Source: Myxococcales bacterium (lineage in GTDB: Bacteria > Myxococcota_A > UBA796 > GCA-2862545). From it: a DNA stretch of 54,507 nucleotides. The stretch covers positions 1 through 54,507 of the forward strand of contig JAHQVJ010000055.1 of NCBI GenBank assembly GCA_019634415.1, in the 5' to 3' direction. How positions within the stretch are numbered: the stretch's first letter is position 1; every line of letters starts with the position of its first letter. The notes under the pieces are model-generated. The model ran no database searches. It worked only from the letters and a program-made list of their open reading frames with translations, and was not told the DNA's origin. The translations under genes and the position numbers were made by a program. Positions 15,223-24,058 of the stretch are shown here, in pieces.

Positions 15223-16119
15223 TCAGAGCGGATGGACCTCCAGGGCGAGGACCCCGATCCGCAGCTGCTGCGTGACGACTCGTCGCTCCACGATGGCCTG
15301 CGCCTCCGACACCCCCAGGCCAGCGAGTTCCTTGCGCAGCCGATGGATCCCCACGTGCACCTGGTTCTTGGTGGCCCGGAGCATGCGCTCCACGTCGTCG
15401 GCCCGGCGCCACCCTGCCTCCGCGTCGCCGAGTCCCTCTGCAACGTCCTCGAGCCTGGCGCGAGCCAACGTGAGCAGCAGGTAGTGGTGCGTGCGCGCGG
15501 GCAGCGGGTGAGCCGTGCCCGTCAGGTGCACCGTGAGCTCCACGTACTCCTCGTCCCGGCTCACGCGAAAGCTCAGAGCCACCTCGTCGAGGCCCGGACC
15601 GTTCGACGACAGGGCCTCCGTGGGAGCGAGCTGCTCGGGCAGCTGCAGCACCCAGTTCGTCCCCTGCACCGTGATCTCCGCACCGTCGTGCACAGGCGCG
15701 TCGTCGCATTGCCAGCCGGTCTCGCCATCCCGCAGCACCAGCAGCTGCGGATCGTCGGGGCTGGGCAGCGCCAGCAGATCGGGATCGCCCTCCACCACCT
15801 CGTCGCCACACGTCGCCGAGGGCGCCGGCGGGCCCGTGCTCACGATCTCCCAGGCGTCGTCCGTGCCTCCGAAGATCAGCCGCGCTCCCACGGTCAGCGA
15901 CACGCGCGCTCCCGGCTCGAGGGCCGTCCCGTCGAGCTGCGTGCCGTTGCGACTGCCCAGATCGCGCACCTGCCAGGTGTCGGCGTAGGTGATCAGCGCG
16001 TGCTCGCTGCTGACCTCTGCCGAAGGGAGCACCGTGTGGTTGGTCCTGGAGCGTCCGAAGCGATGGGGAGCCCGGAGTGCGACGACCTCGCCGGTACGCA
16101 CGTTCTTCAGCACGGCCAT
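15223..16119 (-). CDS. FHA domain protein with C-terminal winged-helix-like region
   Basis: 298 residues. The FHA domain (about 15-85) shows GRS (22-24), SSEH (37-40) and the RNGT loop (57-60) that reads phosphothreonine. A middle part of about 100 residues is rich in short strands. The C-terminal 80 residues (from HHYLLLTLARARL, with ATKNQVHVGIHRLRKEL as a candidate recognition helix and ERRVVTQQLRIG as a wing) look like a winged helix. It could therefore be a DNA-binding output controlled by phosphopeptide binding. It is divergent from the Ser/Thr kinase gene at 16155 with only 35 bases between the starts, so kinase and reader are probably partners. Confidence 0.8.
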   Translation of the reverse strand: MAVLKNVRTGEVVALRAPHRFGRSRTNHTVLPSAEVSSEHALITYADTWQVRDLGSRNGTQLDGTALEPGARVSLTVGARLIFGGTDDAWEIVSTGPPAPSATCGDEVVEGDPDLLALPSPDDPQLLVLRDGETGWQCDDAPVHDGAEITVQGTNWVLQLPEQLAPTEALSSNGPGLDEVALSFRVSRDEEYVELTVHLTGTAHPLPARTHHYLLLTLARARLEDVAEGLGDAEAGWRRADDVERMLRATKNQVHVGIHRLRKELAGLGVSEAQAIVERRVVTQQLRIGVLALEVHPL

Positions 16120-16154
16120 GGCCCCCTTGTATGCTGCCCCGGTGGGGGTGCGCG

Positions 16155-19106
16155 ATGTTGATGAGCGGGCTGCACGTGGGCAGGTACCGCCTGGAGCGCC
16201 TCATCGCGGAGGGAGGAACGTCCGAGGTGTGGTGCGGACGCCATCGGGTGCTGGGGAGCCGCCGCGCGCTGAAGGTGCTGCACCCCGACGGGCCACCGAT
16301 GGACCAGGGCACCGCCGAGCAGGCCGCCATCCGCCACCCCAACGTGCTGCCCGTGGTGGAGGTCGCCCGGTTCGAGGAGCGCCCCGTGCTGGTGATGCCC
16401 CTGGTGGAGGGTCCATCGCTGCGCCAGCAGCGTCGCACGCTGACCCCGAGCGAGGCGAGAGCGGTGTTCGAGGGGATCCTGGCAGGGGTCGAGGCCGTTC
16501 ACGCCGCGGGCCTGGTGCACTGCGATCTGAAGCCCGACAACGTGCTGCTCGTGCAGGAGGGCGACCGCATCGTGCCGAAGGTGACGGACTTCGGCATCTC
16601 GGTGCGCCAGGGAGGTGTGGTGGCCCCGGGCTGGGGCACGCGCGGCTACGCCGCCCCCGAGCAGCTGCGCGGCGAGCCGCCCACGGTGGCCAGCGACTTC
16701 TACGCCCTGGGCGTGCTGCTGCACGAGCTGCTCACGGGCAGGCGTCCGGCACCCGCGCTGGCCGCCTCGATCGAAGCCACCTGGGGAGACCTGCTCCGGG
16801 GGCTGCTGGAGCCCGATCCGGCCAAGCGCACCCGCGATGCAGCCACCGTGCGCACCCAGCTCGCGTCCACGGGGGTGCGGCTGCAGCCGCTCCGGCGCTC
16901 GTCGCTCGCGCTGGAGCTGGGCGCTGCCGCCCCCTCCGAGGTCACCGCCCCCACGGCCGCCGCGCCCGGCTCACGCCCTCCGCCCGGCTGGCTGCCGGTG
17001 CCCGACGACCCCTTCGTGGGGCGGTCCGAGGCCATCGCGGCACTCACGGCCGCCCTGGGTGAGCCCGGCGTGGTCACGCTGACGGGTCCCGGCGGCGTGG
17101 GCAAGACCCGCCTGGCGCTGGAGGTGGCCCAGCAGCTCGGCGTGGCCTGCTTCGTCGACCTCACCGAGGCCCGCACCCGCGACGAGGTGGTGCGTCGCGT
17201 GGGGGAAGCGCTGCAGGTCCCCATCGGCACGACCCCCTCCGCCGAGCGCATCGGCGCGGCCCTCGCCGGACGCAGCGAGCGGTTGGTGGTGGACAACCTG
17301 GAGCAGGTGGCCCAGCCGGCGGGCGAGCTGCTCGCCCAGTGGTGTGCCGCGGCGCCCGCGCTGTCGGTGCTGGCCACCAGCCGGGAGCGGCTGGGCATCG
17401 ACACCGAGCGGGTGCAGCCGGTGGAGCCCCTGTCCCTGGCAGGCGACGCCGTGGACCTGCTGTGCGTGCGGATGGCAGCCCTCGGGGTCGCAGACGAGGT
17501 CCCGCGAGACGTGCTGCAGCGCATCGCGACCCTGCTCGACGGGCTGCCTCTGGCCATCGAGCTCGCCGCCGCGCGCGCTGCCACCCTGTCGCCCCGGGAG
17601 CTCGAGGAGCGCCTGTCCCACCGCTTCGACGTGCTGGTCTCCCGAGACGCCTCTCGGCCCGACCGCCACCGCACGCTGGAGGGCACGCTGGACTGGTCGT
17701 GGTCGCTGCTCACGCAGCCCGAGCGCACGGCACTGGCGCAGCTGTCGGTGTTCGAGGGCGGCGCCACGCTGCAGGCCGCCGAGGCGGTGCTGCAGATCTC
17801 GGAGGAGCGAGTGGAGACCGTGCTCGCCGGGCTGGTGGATCGCAGCCTGCTGCGCACCCACCGAGCACCCGGCACCGACGAGCCGCGCCTGAGCCTGCTG
17901 CGCAGCGTGCACGACTACGCCCGCGATCGGCTGTCCGAGCAGGACACGGGCCTGGCCACCCAGCGACGCCACGCAGACTGGTTCACCCGCGACGCCATGG
18001 AGGAGTCCTTCATGGTTGCCGGGGGCGTGCAGCGCACCTGGCAGGTGCGTCTCGACATCGACAACCACCTGGCTGCGTTTCGGCGCGCCGCGACTTGGTC
18101 CGACGGCGCCACGGCCACCCGCGCGGCCGTGGTGCTGGCGCGGGTGGGGCGGGAGCTGGGGCTGATCCCCCAGCTGCTCCCCCAGATCGAGGCCCTTCAG
18201 TCGCTCCCCGGAGCCCCGCGCGCTCGGGTGAAGCAGCTCCTGGGCTACGCCCATGCCATCCTCGGGCGCACCGAGCCCGCGGTGTCCTGTCTGGAGCACG
18301 CCATCGCGCTGGCGCGGCAGGACGGCGACGAGCGCCTGGAGATGCTGGCCTCCCTGAACCTGGGCAACGCCCTGTGGATCACCCATCGCCCCTCTCGCGC
18401 CCGGCCGCCCCTGGAGCGCGCGCGCCAGCTCGCCCAGCAGCTCGGCAGCCTCTGCTGGGAGGCCTCCGTGCTCTCCGCCCTGTGTCCCCTGGCCTCCAAG
18501 GAGGGAGACGAAGCCGCGGCCATCGCGCTGGCCGAGCAGGGGCTGGCCCTGGTGAAGCAGGTGGGCGACCGGCAGCGCGAGGCCATGCTCTTCAACCACC
18601 TGGGCGTCAGCTACTCCCGCGGCACCGACCACGCGAAGACGCGGCGGCACTACGAGCAGGCCCTGGCCATCCACCGCGAGCTGCACAACTCCTTCGGCCA
18701 GGCCTGGGTGCTGCAGAACCTGGCGGCGCTCGACGTGCAGGAGGAGCGCTACGACGAGGGAGCCAACCGGCTTCAGGAGGCGTTTCGGCGCTTTCGCGAG
18801 GTGGGAGCGGTGCGCAACATCGCGCGGCGCCGAGACCTGCAGGCGGGGATCTGCTGGCACCAGGGAGATCGAGAAGGGGCGCTTCGGGCGGTGGCGCTGG
18901 GGGAAGCCACTCTGCGAGAGCTGGGCGACAAGCAGGGACTGGGGTTCGTACTGCTGGCGAAGGCTCGCTTCACGTACCAGGTGGGCCAGCGCGAGGCGGC
19001 CCGAGCGGCCCTTGGGGAGGCGACGGACCTCATCGGCCACCTGGAGCTGGATTTCGTGAAGCAGCTGTTTGCAGAGGTGGAGGCCACGCTCACCACGAAG
19101 GTGTAG
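16155..19106 (+). CDS. Ser/Thr protein kinase fused to STAND ATPase and TPR repeats
   Basis: 983 residues. The Hanks-type kinase (about 10-235) has the glycine loop AEGGTSEV, Lys40 (ALKVL), catalytic VHCDLKPDN (Asp124, Asn129), DFG 145-147 and APE 167-169, so it should be active. After a Pro/Ala linker comes a STAND ATPase: P-loop GPGGVGKT (311-318), Walker B LVVDN, TSRERLG and GLPLAIELAAAR. TPR-like repeats fill the last 400 residues. No membrane segment: a cytoplasmic kinase whose STAND/TPR part may sense a ligand. ATG 16155 has GGTGGGGG five bases upstream; ATG 16161 is also possible. The gene is followed by a hairpin terminator at 19111. Confidence 0.92.
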   Translation: MLMSGLHVGRYRLERLIAEGGTSEVWCGRHRVLGSRRALKVLHPDGPPMDQGTAEQAAIRHPNVLPVVEVARFEERPVLVMPLVEGPSLRQQRRTLTPSEARAVFEGILAGVEAVHAAGLVHCDLKPDNVLLVQEGDRIVPKVTDFGISVRQGGVVAPGWGTRGYAAPEQLRGEPPTVASDFYALGVLLHELLTGRRPAPALAASIEATWGDLLRGLLEPDPAKRTRDAATVRTQLASTGVRLQPLRRSSLALELGAAAPSEVTAPTAAAPGSRPPPGWLPVPDDPFVGRSEAIAALTAALGEPGVVTLTGPGGVGKTRLALEVAQQLGVACFVDLTEARTRDEVVRRVGEALQVPIGTTPSAERIGAALAGRSERLVVDNLEQVAQPAGELLAQWCAAAPALSVLATSRERLGIDTERVQPVEPLSLAGDAVDLLCVRMAALGVADEVPRDVLQRIATLLDGLPLAIELAAARAATLSPRELEERLSHRFDVLVSRDASRPDRHRTLEGTLDWSWSLLTQPERTALAQLSVFEGGATLQAAEAVLQISEERVETVLAGLVDRSLLRTHRAPGTDEPRLSLLRSVHDYARDRLSEQDTGLATQRRHADWFTRDAMEESFMVAGGVQRTWQVRLDIDNHLAAFRRAATWSDGATATRAAVVLARVGRELGLIPQLLPQIEALQSLPGAPRARVKQLLGYAHAILGRTEPAVSCLEHAIALARQDGDERLEMLASLNLGNALWITHRPSRARPPLERARQLAQQLGSLCWEASVLSALCPLASKEGDEAAAIALAEQGLALVKQVGDRQREAMLFNHLGVSYSRGTDHAKTRRHYEQALAIHRELHNSFGQAWVLQNLAALDVQEERYDEGANRLQEAFRRFREVGAVRNIARRRDLQAGICWHQGDREGALRAVALGEATLRELGDKQGLGFVLLAKARFTYQVGQREAARAALGEATDLIGHLELDFVKQLFAEVEATLTTKV

Positions 19107-19110
19107 GACT

Positions 19111-19144
19111 GATCGCGACAATCAACGGGTTGATTGTCGCGATC
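19111..19144 (+). terminator. 15-bp hairpin directly after the kinase gene
   Basis: GATCGCGACAATCAA (19111-19125), loop CGGG, TTGATTGTCGCGATC (19130-19144). The stem is perfect and begins four bases after the stop codon ending at 19106. The stem sequence is the same as at 134-166 despite the 19 kb distance. No U-run follows. Confidence 0.65.
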
Positions 19145-19212
19145 GAGCACGCGCGCTCTGGGCAGCTCGTCGGAATCAAGGACACCCCAGGCTCATGCTG
19201 CAACCTCCGCCC

Positions 19213-19542
19213 TCAACCGCTCCGCGAGATCGGCTCCTCGTGCTCCGTCATGACCTCCGCTCCCAGCACGTCCGCCAACGCGAAGACCTCACTGCGCCCA
19301 GGTGCATTCGGATCGACGAGCCACTCTGGCGATACCGCGGCCATGATCGCGAAGCCCGCGAAGCGTAGTCGCAATGAGCCGATCACGGCATCCCCCTCCT
19401 GGGCGGGCATGCGGATCTCTTCCCCTGTAGTGGGATTGGTCACGACGACGTCGTCAGTTCAGAGCGCCACGCCCTCCACGGCGGACGTCCATTCGTCGAG
19501 GGTCGGTGCAGGGTCTCGATAAATTATGATTTCAAGAGGCAT
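19213..19542 (-). pseudogene. Small gene interrupted by an in-frame TGA
   Basis: From ATG 19542 the frame reads MPLEIIIYRDPAPTLDEW and continues to TGA at codon 28 (19461-19459), then stays open in the same frame (TDDVVVTNPTTGEEIRMPAQ and on) to 19213, 110 codons in all. Both halves read like one small soluble protein. One C-to-T change (CGA to TGA) would explain the break. A GTG at 19443 could start a 76-residue remnant. Local base composition is more AT-rich near the 5' end. I do not recognise the family with certainty; proteins of this shape (about 110 residues, TLDEW near the start, NP-TGE in the middle) are common uncharacterised, often immunity-like, genes. Upstream 19107-19212 holds only the hairpin. 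Confidence 0.6.
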
Positions 19543-19619
19543 TTGACCGGCTCATTGGTCATCATGAATACCGCGGGCGATCTCGACTCGGCAAGGCACG
19601 CAAGGTCGAACCCTACTGG

Positions 19620-20159
19620 TCACACCTCGGGCGTCTCCGCGGTGCGAGTGAGCTGCTGCAGCTCTGGCGGCACGTCCGTGCTCTTGCCGAGCTCCAGCCG
19701 CTGCATCTGCTCCAACACCGCTGCCAGCTCCTGCACAGCCGCCTGGTCTGCGCCAACGTCGATCACCACCCGGTCCCCCGTCAGCCGCGAGCACACGTCC
19801 AGGCGCGAGCCGTGCAAGCGCAGGCGGCACTGCGGCAAGAACAGACGATCCGTGTGCTCGCCGCGCACCACCGTCAGCCACCCGCCGCTGGCGTGGAATC
19901 GAGCCACACAGCGAGCTCCCCCCGCCTCGGCCAGCTGGTCCACCACCGCGGTACCCCCTCCCGAGCGCAGCACGAGCAGCACTCCGATGAACAGCGCCAT
20001 GCACGTCCACCCAGAGCCTGCCCACACCACCATGCCGAACGTGCCGAGCAGTCCCAGCCCCGTGAGCCCGACCAACCACTCGAGCGGGCTCGACCAGTCC
20101 TGGTACTCGAACGTTCCACGGCAGCCTGTCTCGTCGTACTCGAGCGTCAGCACCACCAC
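19620..20159 (-). CDS. Two-helix membrane protein of unknown function
   Basis: 179 residues from a GTG with GGTGGGG upstream. Two hydrophobic helices lie at about residues 27-46 and 51-65 (WLVGLTGLGLLGTFGMVVWA, then CMALFIGVLLVLRSGGG), then a soluble beta-rich domain (WLTVVRGEHTDRLFLPQCRL) and a coiled C-terminal segment (AAVQELAAVLEQMQRLEL). It is divergent from the lipoprotein gene at 20228 with 68 bases between. The topology is similar to that of 5487-6086. Function not recognised. Confidence 0.6.
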   Translation of the reverse strand: MVVLTLEYDETGCRGTFEYQDWSSPLEWLVGLTGLGLLGTFGMVVWAGSGWTCMALFIGVLLVLRSGGGTAVVDQLAEAGGARCVARFHASGGWLTVVRGEHTDRLFLPQCRLRLHGSRLDVCSRLTGDRVVIDVGADQAAVQELAAVLEQMQRLELGKSTDVPPELQQLTRTAETPEV

Positions 20160-20227
20160 CCCACCGTCGTGCGAAGATACGACACTGCTGGACCGCTATT
20201 TCCGCGTCGGTCCGTGCCGAGGTAACT

Positions 20228-21286
20228 GTGCGCACCTTCTGCACCTCGTGCTTGAGCGCCGTGCTGGCGAGCGGCTGCCAGCCCACGTGCGATGCAACCG
20301 TGCAGACCGACGACCCCACACTGAGCGACGTCCTCGCCACCACCCTGGCCGACTTCGCCGCGGCCATCGCGCCCGCCGAGGTGTGCCTGTCCCGCGTGAG
20401 CACGGGAGCCGTGCGCAAGATCGGTGGTGAGGCCGCGGGCCGCTACAACCCCGTCTCCCGGGGGATCCGCGTGGAGCCCACCGATCCCGGTATCGCCGAG
20501 GAAACGCTACGCCACGAGCTGTGCCACGGCTGGCACACCCAGGTGCTCGGAGGGTTGCCGGCAGCCGACCTGTTCCGCATCACCTCTCCCTTCCAGCCCT
20601 ACAGCCAGCTCACCGACGCCGACCGCTGGTCGGAGCGCAAGCACACCCGCGAGGCCTTTGCGTTCACCTGCCAGCTCGATCCCGTAGTCTCCCTGGGGTT
20701 CGCCAGCGACGAGTGCGGCTCGGATCCGGCAGGCGAGACGCTGCGGTACCTGCGGGACGAGGTCTACGTCTCCGTCGACGCACCAACGCTGCGCGTACAG
20801 CCGGTGCTGGACATACCGCTGAACGTCGACTCCGCCGTCCGGGGACTGTCGTCGGTATCGGAGTTCGCCCCAGGTCACCTCGACATCTGGTTCGACCACG
20901 ACGGAGCCTCGGTCCTGGCTCGCTACCTGGATCTGGCCACCGGGGTACTGCACGAGACCACGGGGCACACGCGTGACCTGCCCCGCCTCGACTCCCCTCG
21001 CCCCGCCTCACCGGCGTGGGTGAGCGACGTGCTCGTACGAGTCGGCGGGCGCCACGGCGACACCGAGGTGGCGGTGTGGACGCTGAGCACGCCCCGTGGC
21101 CACACGTCACACACCTTCGCGCGGCTGGATCCCCACGCCCCGTGGCAGCCCGTCCGGGGCGCCTGTGCGCTGTCGGACGATCCGGTCGGAAGCCTGTTCT
21201 TCCTCGGCAGCAGCGGCACCGCGCTGTGGTCGATCTCCCTGCAGCAAGGTCGACTCGTGGTCTTCGATTGGTCGGCGCTGCGCTGA
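20228..21286 (+). CDS. Lipoprotein with HExxH zinc-protease motif
   Basis: 352 residues. The GTG start is preceded by GAGG; the N-terminus ends in LASGC (Cys17), a lipobox, although the hydrophobic core is weak. HELCH (96-100) is a zinc-binding HExxH; Glu142 in REAFAF, about 42 residues on, could be the third ligand as in gluzincin-type proteases. The last 130 residues look like beta-strands (WTLSTPRGHTSHTFARL, LWSISLQQGRLVVFDW), perhaps a propeller-like or binding part. Whether it is an active peptidase is inference; no named family is recognised. The stop lies six bases from the convergent lyase-family gene. Confidence 0.7.
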   Translation: MRTFCTSCLSAVLASGCQPTCDATVQTDDPTLSDVLATTLADFAAAIAPAEVCLSRVSTGAVRKIGGEAAGRYNPVSRGIRVEPTDPGIAEETLRHELCHGWHTQVLGGLPAADLFRITSPFQPYSQLTDADRWSERKHTREAFAFTCQLDPVVSLGFASDECGSDPAGETLRYLRDEVYVSVDAPTLRVQPVLDIPLNVDSAVRGLSSVSEFAPGHLDIWFDHDGASVLARYLDLATGVLHETTGHTRDLPRLDSPRPASPAWVSDVLVRVGGRHGDTEVAVWTLSTPRGHTSHTFARLDPHAPWQPVRGACALSDDPVGSLFFLGSSGTALWSISLQQGRLVVFDWSALR

Positions 21287-21291
21287 AGGCG

Positions 21292-22038
21292 CTACGAGAC
21301 GCCGTCGGCGCACCAGCGCCCCGCACGGTCGCGCAGCCACGCCATCGCCTCGTTGTAGAAGCGGGAACCCACCGACACCCGGGCCACGCCCACGCTCGCC
21401 AGCTCCTCCACCGTGGGCCCGCCCGGCAGCGCGAGCACGTTCACTGGCGCCTCGAGCGCAGCCACCAGCGCCTCGATCTGCACCAGGTCGACGAGCCCCG
21501 GCGCATACAGGACCTGGGCCCCTTCTGCCTCGAAGGCCTTCAGTCGCTCGATCGTGTCGCCCAGATCGGGCCGACCGTGAAGGAAATTCTCGCAGCGCGC
21601 CGTCAGCACGATGCGGTCGCCCGCTGCGCGGACGGCGGCGCGGATCCGCTGGACGGCAGCGTCCCGTGGGTAGATGGGGTCCCCCCGATCCCGCGTGAAG
21701 TCCTCGATGGAGCACCCCGCGAGCCCCGCCTCGATGGCGCGGGCCACGGTGCGCTCCACGTCGGCGGGCGTCGGTCCGAAGCCATCCTCGAGATCACCGT
21801 TGACGGGAAGCTCGATGGCACGGGCCAGCTCGGCGGCGTGGGCCAGCGCTTCGTCGGCGGAGACTTGGCCATCCACCCGACCCAGCGTGCCCGCGTGGCC
21901 CGCGCTGGTGGTGGCGACGGCCTCGAAGCCCAGCGACTCCAACAGCTGGGCCGTTCCCACGCTCCAGGCGTTGGCGAGGCGAAGTGGATCGCCCTTGCGA
22001 TGGAGTGCCAGGAAGCGTCGGGCGATGGTTGCAGACAT
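21292..22038 (-). CDS. Isocitrate lyase/PEP mutase superfamily enzyme
   Basis: 248 residues, typical length of the PEP mutase/2-methylisocitrate-lyase-like group. Visible landmarks are LANAWSVGTAQLLESLGFEA at the start of the barrel, NGDLEDGFG (metal-binding Asp/Glu loop), CSIEDFTRD, LTARCENFL and a C-terminal SVGSRFYNEAM region. Such enzymes form or break C-C or C-P bonds next to a carboxylate with Mg2+. The ICL signature cysteine KKCGH is absent, so it is not isocitrate lyase itself. The start ATG 22038 has TGGAGG upstream. The neighbours (GNAT enzyme upstream on the same strand, 60 bases away) do not reveal a pathway. Confidence 0.85.
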   Translation of the reverse strand: MSATIARRFLALHRKGDPLRLANAWSVGTAQLLESLGFEAVATTSAGHAGTLGRVDGQVSADEALAHAAELARAIELPVNGDLEDGFGPTPADVERTVARAIEAGLAGCSIEDFTRDRGDPIYPRDAAVQRIRAAVRAAGDRIVLTARCENFLHGRPDLGDTIERLKAFEAEGAQVLYAPGLVDLVQIEALVAALEAPVNVLALPGGPTVEELASVGVARVSVGSRFYNEAMAWLRDRAGRWCADGVS

Positions 22039-22097
22039 GCGACCTCCAGCCGCCAACGTGCCATGGGGCCCCGCCGCGCACTGGCCGGAATCGGAGG

Positions 22098-22586
22098 TCA
22101 GCTGGGCTGAAGCGCCTTCCAGAACACCACCTTGTCGTCGCCTGGGCCGAAGTACTCGCGAATGCGCGCTTCCTCGACGTAGCCCTGCTTCGGGTAGAAC
22201 TCCCGGGTCCTCGCATACTGGTCGGTGGAGGAGGTCTCCACGAGGATCACGCGGGCGACCTGTGGCCCACGCTCCCGCAGCATCTGCTCGATGTGACGCA
22301 TGAGCGCACCACCCACGCCCTGCCCCTGGCACCTCGGCGCCACCGCGATGAAGAACACGTTCCACAGCCGGTCCGAAAATGGCTGAGGCGCAACATAGGC
22401 AGCGCCATCCACACGCCCATCCGCCATTTCGTACACGATCCAGTGATCCTCGGGGGCAGATCCGTCCACCGCTGCCGGCACCATCTCGTCCACGAAGCCC
22501 GCATCTTGCTCGGTGAACATCTGGGTGTCCACCGCCAGGCGCCGGATGGCGCCCACATCGTCGAGGGTCGCAGGGCGAATGGGCAT
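22098..22586 (-). CDS. GNAT family N-acetyltransferase
   Basis: 162 residues. It begins MPIRPATLDDVGAIRRLA, the usual first strand and helix of GNAT enzymes. The acetyl-CoA-binding motif A is VAPRCQGQGVGGALMRHIEQ (R/Q-x-x-G-x-G/A), and motif B reads TREFYPKQGYVEEARI. It should transfer an acetyl group from acetyl-CoA to an amine; the substrate is unknown. The start at 22586 has GGTGGAG upstream. It is divergent from the LRR gene at 22649. Confidence 0.88.
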   Translation of the reverse strand: MPIRPATLDDVGAIRRLAVDTQMFTEQDAGFVDEMVPAAVDGSAPEDHWIVYEMADGRVDGAAYVAPQPFSDRLWNVFFIAVAPRCQGQGVGGALMRHIEQMLRERGPQVARVILVETSSTDQYARTREFYPKQGYVEEARIREYFGPGDDKVVFWKALQPS

Positions 22587-22648
22587 CGGAGATCTCCACC
22601 ACGGGACTGGTCCGTATTCGGCTGGGTCCTCTGTGCCAGGAGGAAGGT

Positions 22649-24022
22649 GTGCAGCTGAACACCGAGCTGTGGAACCGAGTCCTGCGGGAGCCGCGCGATC
22701 TCGATCTGCGCGCGGTGCTGGCCGACTACCTACTGGAGCACGGCGAGCCCCACCTCGGGCGATACCTCGCGCTGTCCGTGGAGGTCGAGCGACGCGGGCC
22801 ACGCTGGGAAGGCTACCCCCAGGCCCATGCCGAGGCGCAGCGCCTCCTGCTCGATCACGCCTCCACCTGGCACACACCGCTGCGCGACGCCCTCGGATCG
22901 GACCGGTGGCCCGAGGACATCGACCACTGGGCGGGCCTTCCCCACACCGTGAGGCTTCCCCATCCGCTGCTCGCAGAGCGAGGGGCGGCCCTGCTCGACG
23001 CCGCTCCGGTGCAGCGGTTCACCGTCCAGAGTGCACGCACCGACGTCCGAGGGTTCCGCTTCGCCCGACACGTCGATCTGCTGGGCGACATCTGGGCCGA
23101 CGAGGCGCTGGAGGTGCTTCGACGGGAGGATCTCGATCACCTCGAGGGCTTCGGCCTGTTCAACCAGCTGGGCGCCGGTCGACTCGCCATCATGCTGAGC
23201 CTGCTGGAGGGAGTCCCCCTGCAGTCGCTGGAGCTGAACGGCGTCCGACCTGCCCGCACCGGCGCCCGACGTCTCGCCCAGAGCCCGCTCCTACCGCCCC
23301 TCACCACGCTCGGTCTCGCCACGAACGACCTCCGGCCCCCAGACGTCGAGGCACTGTTGCAGGCGACCCCTCGACTCACCACCTTGGACCTGTCGGGGAA
23401 CCCCGGGCTGGCCGGCTCCATCGGTGAGCACCTGGCCGCCTCCCCCGCTCGGCCCACCGACCTCCACCTCCGCTCCAGCTTCGGTCCCAGCGACGTGGAC
23501 CCACTGCTCGACGCGCTGGGCGCCTCCCTGGACCGGCTCTTCGCGAACACGCCTCGCGGAGAGCTGCTGCCTCGTCACCTCGAGCGGATCGGCACCTGCA
23601 GCGCGACCACGCTGGAGCTGGGCAACGCCCGCCTCGGACCGGCTGGGATGGCCGCCCTGTGTCGTGGCGGCCTCGCCCAGGTGGTTCACCTCGTGGTGCG
23701 CAGCAACAGCCTCACGGACGCGGGGCTCGACGCCCTGCTCTCCGCCGATCCCCACAGACTCACGACCCTCGATCTGTCCAGCAATCGGCTGACGGACGAG
23801 GGGATCGCGCGGCTGGCGCGCTGGCCCGGGCTTCGGCACGTCACCTCCCTCGATCTCACGAACAACCGACGGCTCGGGATCGACGGAGTCGCCGCACTCG
23901 TGGCCTCGGAGTGGCTGCAGCCCACGCGACTGGTCGTGGACGTCACCGACCGACTCAGGGGCACCACCGCCACCGATCAGCTACAGGAGCGCTTCGGTGA
24001 CGGCCTGGTGCTTCGGTACTGA
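22649..24022 (+). CDS. TIGR02996-type leader plus leucine-rich repeat protein
   Basis: 457 residues. The first 45 residues (REPRDLDLRAVLADYLLEHG) match the TIGR02996 repeat-companion domain seen in Myxococcota and Planctomycetes. Leucine-rich repeats follow from about 180 onwards (LTTLGLATNDLRPPDVEALL, LTTLDLSGNPGLAG, LTTLDLSSNRLTDEGIARL), of the ribonuclease-inhibitor-like type. It has no signal peptide and is presumably a cytoplasmic protein-protein interaction scaffold. GTG 22649 has AGGAGGAAGG upstream. The next gene follows after 36 bases on the same strand and may be cotranscribed. Confidence 0.85.
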   Translation: MQLNTELWNRVLREPRDLDLRAVLADYLLEHGEPHLGRYLALSVEVERRGPRWEGYPQAHAEAQRLLLDHASTWHTPLRDALGSDRWPEDIDHWAGLPHTVRLPHPLLAERGAALLDAAPVQRFTVQSARTDVRGFRFARHVDLLGDIWADEALEVLRREDLDHLEGFGLFNQLGAGRLAIMLSLLEGVPLQSLELNGVRPARTGARRLAQSPLLPPLTTLGLATNDLRPPDVEALLQATPRLTTLDLSGNPGLAGSIGEHLAASPARPTDLHLRSSFGPSDVDPLLDALGASLDRLFANTPRGELLPRHLERIGTCSATTLELGNARLGPAGMAALCRGGLAQVVHLVVRSNSLTDAGLDALLSADPHRLTTLDLSSNRLTDEGIARLARWPGLRHVTSLDLTNNRRLGIDGVAALVASEWLQPTRLVVDVTDRLRGTTATDQLQERFGDGLVLRY

Positions 24023-24058
24023 CCCCACGACCTCGCCCTACACCTGTGGGAGTCGACG

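Noticed and set aside
15117..15443. N-terminal extension of the beta-helix gene
   Set aside because: Composition is that of a shadow of the FHA gene; the signal peptide starts at 15116.
6188..19106. The STAND genes as an Avs-type antiviral system
   Set aside because: There is no effector such as a nuclease, protease or membrane-pore domain; the partners are a kinase or a cyclase-like domain. Signalling is the more modest reading.
19459..19461. TGA at codon 28 as selenocysteine
   Set aside because: No SECIS-like hairpin is seen behind it and the context VAL-x-TDD has no redox motif; a C-to-T change in an Arg codon is simpler.
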